DNA of 6,429 nt from Treponema sp. (lineage in GTDB: Bacteria; Spirochaetota; Spirochaetia; Treponematales; Breznakiellaceae). The notes below the pieces were generated by a model that was not told the origin of the DNA, did no database searches, and saw only the letters and a program-made list of their open reading frames with translations. Position numbers and translations under genes: made by a program. Of the stretch, positions 6,001-6,429 are shown piece by piece; position 1 is the first letter of the stretch, and each line of letters begins with the position of its first letter. The DNA lies in the NCBI GenBank assembly GCA_031261385.1, contig JAISJS010000009.1, positions 1 to 6,429 on the forward strand. The letters run 5' to 3'.

Positions 6001-6429
6001 CCGTAAGCCTGAGTATTTTCAAGGCAGGGGTCTTTAAAATGATGATATTGATGGGAAGCCAGGCTTTGCTTTTCAAGCTGATTTTTTCTGAGCATTTTAT
6101 TTAAAATACGGTAGAGATCGTTACGGTCCTCTGCGGGCAGGGAAAGAATATCCTTAAGTTTTTTAACACTGCGGGGGTCAATGCCGGATAAATCATTGAC
6201 CGGGTTCATTTTGACGGCATTTTCCTCAAACAGTTTGGAAACCGGGACATCCAGCGCATCCGCAAGGACTTGTAACCTATCTGTCGAGGGGAGCATTCCT
6301 TCATTCTCGTAATGACCAATCATACGTCTGTTGATACCTATTTTTGCTGCCAGATCATATTGGGAGAGCCCTAACTTCTTTCTGAATCCGGTCACGTTTT
6401 TCGCAAAAATTTCGGCTATACCATTCCCA
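3051..6429 (-). CDS. uvrA: UvrA, excinuclease ABC subunit A, with an in-frame N-terminal XRE-family HTH domain (5' end probably outside window)
   Basis: UvrA is the ATP-driven damage sensor of nucleotide-excision repair; it dimerises, loads UvrB at lesions and acts in the cytoplasm. Residues are numbered from GTG 6395 (1114 aa). Residues 1-59 are a Cro/CI-type HTH, 60-109 a helical tail, 110-137 a spacer-like linker. UvrA proper starts at M138 and aligns with E. coli UvrA residue 1 (977 aa against 940). First ATPase half: Walker A 168-175 (K174), signature LSGGEAQR 630-637, Walker B D656/E657, H-loop H689. Second half: Walker A 782-790 (K788), signature 971-977, D998/E999, H1031. Zinc cysteines are C396/C399/C420/C423, C549/C552 and C881/C884/C904/C907. 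No catalytic residue is missing, so it should be active. The tail carries GxKP repeats. The start is uncertain: the frame stays open upstream of GTG 6395, no Shine-Dalgarno precedes that GTG, and the upstream codons continue the HTH first helix. The UvrA identity is near certain; whether the product is one fused protein is not. Confidence 0.95.
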   Translation of the reverse strand, partial: GNGIAEIFAKNVTGFRKKLGLSQYDLAAKIGINRRMIGHYENEGMLPSTDRLQVLADALDVPVSKLFEENAVKMNPVNDLSGIDPRSVKKLKDILSLPAEDRNDLYRILNKMLRKNQLEKQSLASHQYHHFKDPCLENTQAYGLHCYSMDKLIIKGAREHNLKNIDLELPRDKLIVISGLSGSGKSSLAFDTIFAEGQRRYVESLSAYARQFLGRMDKPDLDYIEGLSPAISIEQKTTHRNPRSTVGTVTEIYDYYRLLYARIGIPHCPQCGREIREQPVDQIIDTIMQMGEGTKIQLLAPAIRGKKGEHQKIIEDARKAGFARARIDGVPVNLDEKITLDKQKKHTIEIIVDRLVIKNEIRSRLAESVEAALQAAEGIMLVYTEGKNVEGEGVKGKEVFFSQKNACPDCGISIPELQPRLFSFNNPYGACPACSGLGVKLEFDPDLVIPNRSLSFNEGGCIPYNPDSAWHRSRFDSLAKHYKFSLDTPFKDLPKKVMDAILYGSKDEIKVRYENRAKTGHFEYQSKFPGVLEDLRKRYMETQSQGIKDWLEKFMSQKPCEECEGKRLKPEALGVTVGGRNIWEITNFSVTDSIKFFDSVKFNKSEKKISNQILKEIHARLGFMQNVGLDYLTLERKSATLSGGEAQRIRLATQIGSSLVGVLYILDEPSIGLHQRDNQRLIDTLLYLRNLGNTLIVVEHDEQTLRMADHLVDLGPGAGVHGGRIVAQGTPDEVMKVSESLTGQYLAGTLIMDIPAKRRQGNGNFITLNGVTEHNLKNIDVEIPLGVFTCITGVSGSGKSTLLADVLYPALANKIYGSNHIEGAYKKIEGMEYIDKVIDIDQSPIGRTPRSNPATYVGVFTAIRDLFASLPEAKMRGYKVGRFSFNVKGGRCENCSGDGTIRIEMNFLPDVYITCDVCRGQRFNKETLEIRYKGKNIADVLDMTIEEAAVFFAPIPAIAWKMNTLLSVGLGYVKLGQSALTLSGGEAQRVKLALELSKRSTGKTLYILDEPTTGLHFADVKQLMEVIQRLVDQGNTVIMIEHNLDVLLQADHIIDLGPEGGDKGGEIVVTGTPEEISRYPKSYTGSYIKSMLERNLRSSHRTGSKPGVKPGIKPVKSQQRLIPKQ
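3087..3122 (-). repeat. Three 12-bp tandem units encoding GxKP repeats in the UvrA tail
   Basis: Plus-strand units 3087-3098, 3099-3110 and 3111-3122 share the frame gggctt..gcc; the first two differ by a single base and the third is more diverged. They encode GSKP-GVKP-GIKP (residues 1092-1103), part of a basic, proline-rich C-terminal tail (about 1083-1114) beyond the usual UvrA end. The tail is probably disordered; it may add nonspecific nucleic-acid affinity or be a neutral repeat expansion. Confidence 0.85.
5993..6022 (-). promoter_or_regulatory. Possible sigma-70-type promoter inside the XRE-UvrA linker
   Basis: On the minus strand TTGAAA (6022-6017) is followed after 18 bases by TACACT (5998-5993). 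The first hexamer matches the -35 consensus at five of six positions and the second the -10 consensus at four of six. The expected start of transcription would fall at or within a few bases of the UvrA ATG (5984), implying a nearly leaderless message, which would fit the missing ribosome binding site. The surrounding DNA looks like former intergenic spacer (about 44% G+C over 5985-6080). Such hexamer pairs are common by chance, so this is weak evidence. Confidence 0.25.
6082..6087 (-). other. A6 homopolymer at the end of the XRE part: possible slippage site or one-base deletion
   Basis: On the coding strand the codons AGA AAA AAT (residues 103-105) contain six consecutive A. In the frame used, translation goes on into UvrA. 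With one more A, or after a -1 ribosomal shift, the reading becomes AGA AAA AAA TCA GCT TGA, ending the XRE protein at 6075-6073 with the tail RKKSA, a plausible natural C-terminus. The string A AAA AAT has the X XXY YYZ layout of a -1 slippery site, though AAT is a weaker second codon than AAG in bacteria. The run is seen directly; any slippage or sequencing error is inference. Confidence 0.4.
6219..6428 (-). other. XRE/Cro-CI helix-turn-helix domain at the N-terminus of the uvrA frame
   Basis: The segment encodes a typical small XRE DNA-binding domain: a first helix ending in FRKKLGLSQ, helix 2 starting SQYDLAAKIG (residues 11-20), a recognition helix around residues 22-31 (NRRMIGHYEN), then the closing helices to about residue 59 (RLQVLADALDVPVSKLF). 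Codons upstream of GTG 6395 read IAEIFAKNV and align with the usual start of helix 1 (F-x-x-N-hydrophobic), so coding continues upstream of that GTG. The following helical piece, residues 68-102 (SGIDPRSVKKLKDIL and onward), is the kind of C-terminal tail often found in stand-alone XRE proteins of about 110 residues. Such proteins usually repress or activate nearby genes or their own promoter; the target here is unknown. It may be an independent regulator now joined to uvrA by a lost stop or frameshift, or a true accessory domain of UvrA. Confidence 0.85.

Noticed and set aside
1..6429. tRNA, rRNA, CRISPR arrays, insertion sequences or clear terminators
   Set aside because: None were seen by eye; both strands are accounted for by two tightly packed genes, and no spaced repeats, terminal inverted repeats or stem-loop plus U-run were found.

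Overview
The window is a piece of a spirochaete chromosome, most likely a Treponema of the moderate-GC, gut-associated type (roughly half G+C by eye). Three things suggest this: the pairing of uvrA with an LptD/OstA-family outer-membrane protein gene, the character of the LptD-like protein (very large barrel, no conserved cysteines), and gene order. From memory, Treponema pallidum has uvrA (TP0514) next to an LptD homologue (TP0515). I could not run a search, so genus level is an inference.

All 6.4 kb is coding on the minus strand, and there is no gene-free stretch. Reading in the direction of transcription, from high to low coordinates, there are two genes. (1) 6429 to 3051 is a long uninterrupted frame. 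It begins with an XRE/Cro-type helix-turn-helix domain, passes through a linker of about 28 residues that looks like translated spacer DNA, and becomes a complete UvrA with two ABC ATPase halves, zinc modules and a basic GxKP-repeat tail. The frame is open to the window edge, and the HTH homology continues upstream of the only start-like codon (GTG at 6395), so the true start is probably outside the window. (2) 3054 to 1 is the first 1018 codons of an LptD-like protein: signal peptide, SAP-like helical motif, OstA/LptA-type periplasmic domain, then a large beta barrel that runs off the left edge. The two genes overlap by four bases (ATGA), so they are almost certainly co-transcribed and translationally coupled.

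The point of most interest is the junction of the regulator with UvrA. Homology to other UvrA proteins begins at an internal ATG (5984), which aligns with residue 1 of E. coli UvrA. A run of six A residues lies just upstream (6087-6082). One extra A, or a -1 ribosomal slip there, would end the HTH protein almost at once, giving an ordinary small XRE protein followed by an 88-nt spacer and a normal uvrA start. The locus may therefore be a true fusion, a recent one-base deletion or sequence error, or a slippage site producing two proteins. The spacer-like linker also contains a promoter-like pair of hexamers just before the internal ATG.

UvrA serves nucleotide-excision repair in the cytoplasm. 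The LptD-like protein would act at the outer membrane. There is no obvious functional link, so the pairing looks like conserved synteny rather than one pathway. No RNA genes, mobile elements, CRISPR arrays or clear terminators were seen.
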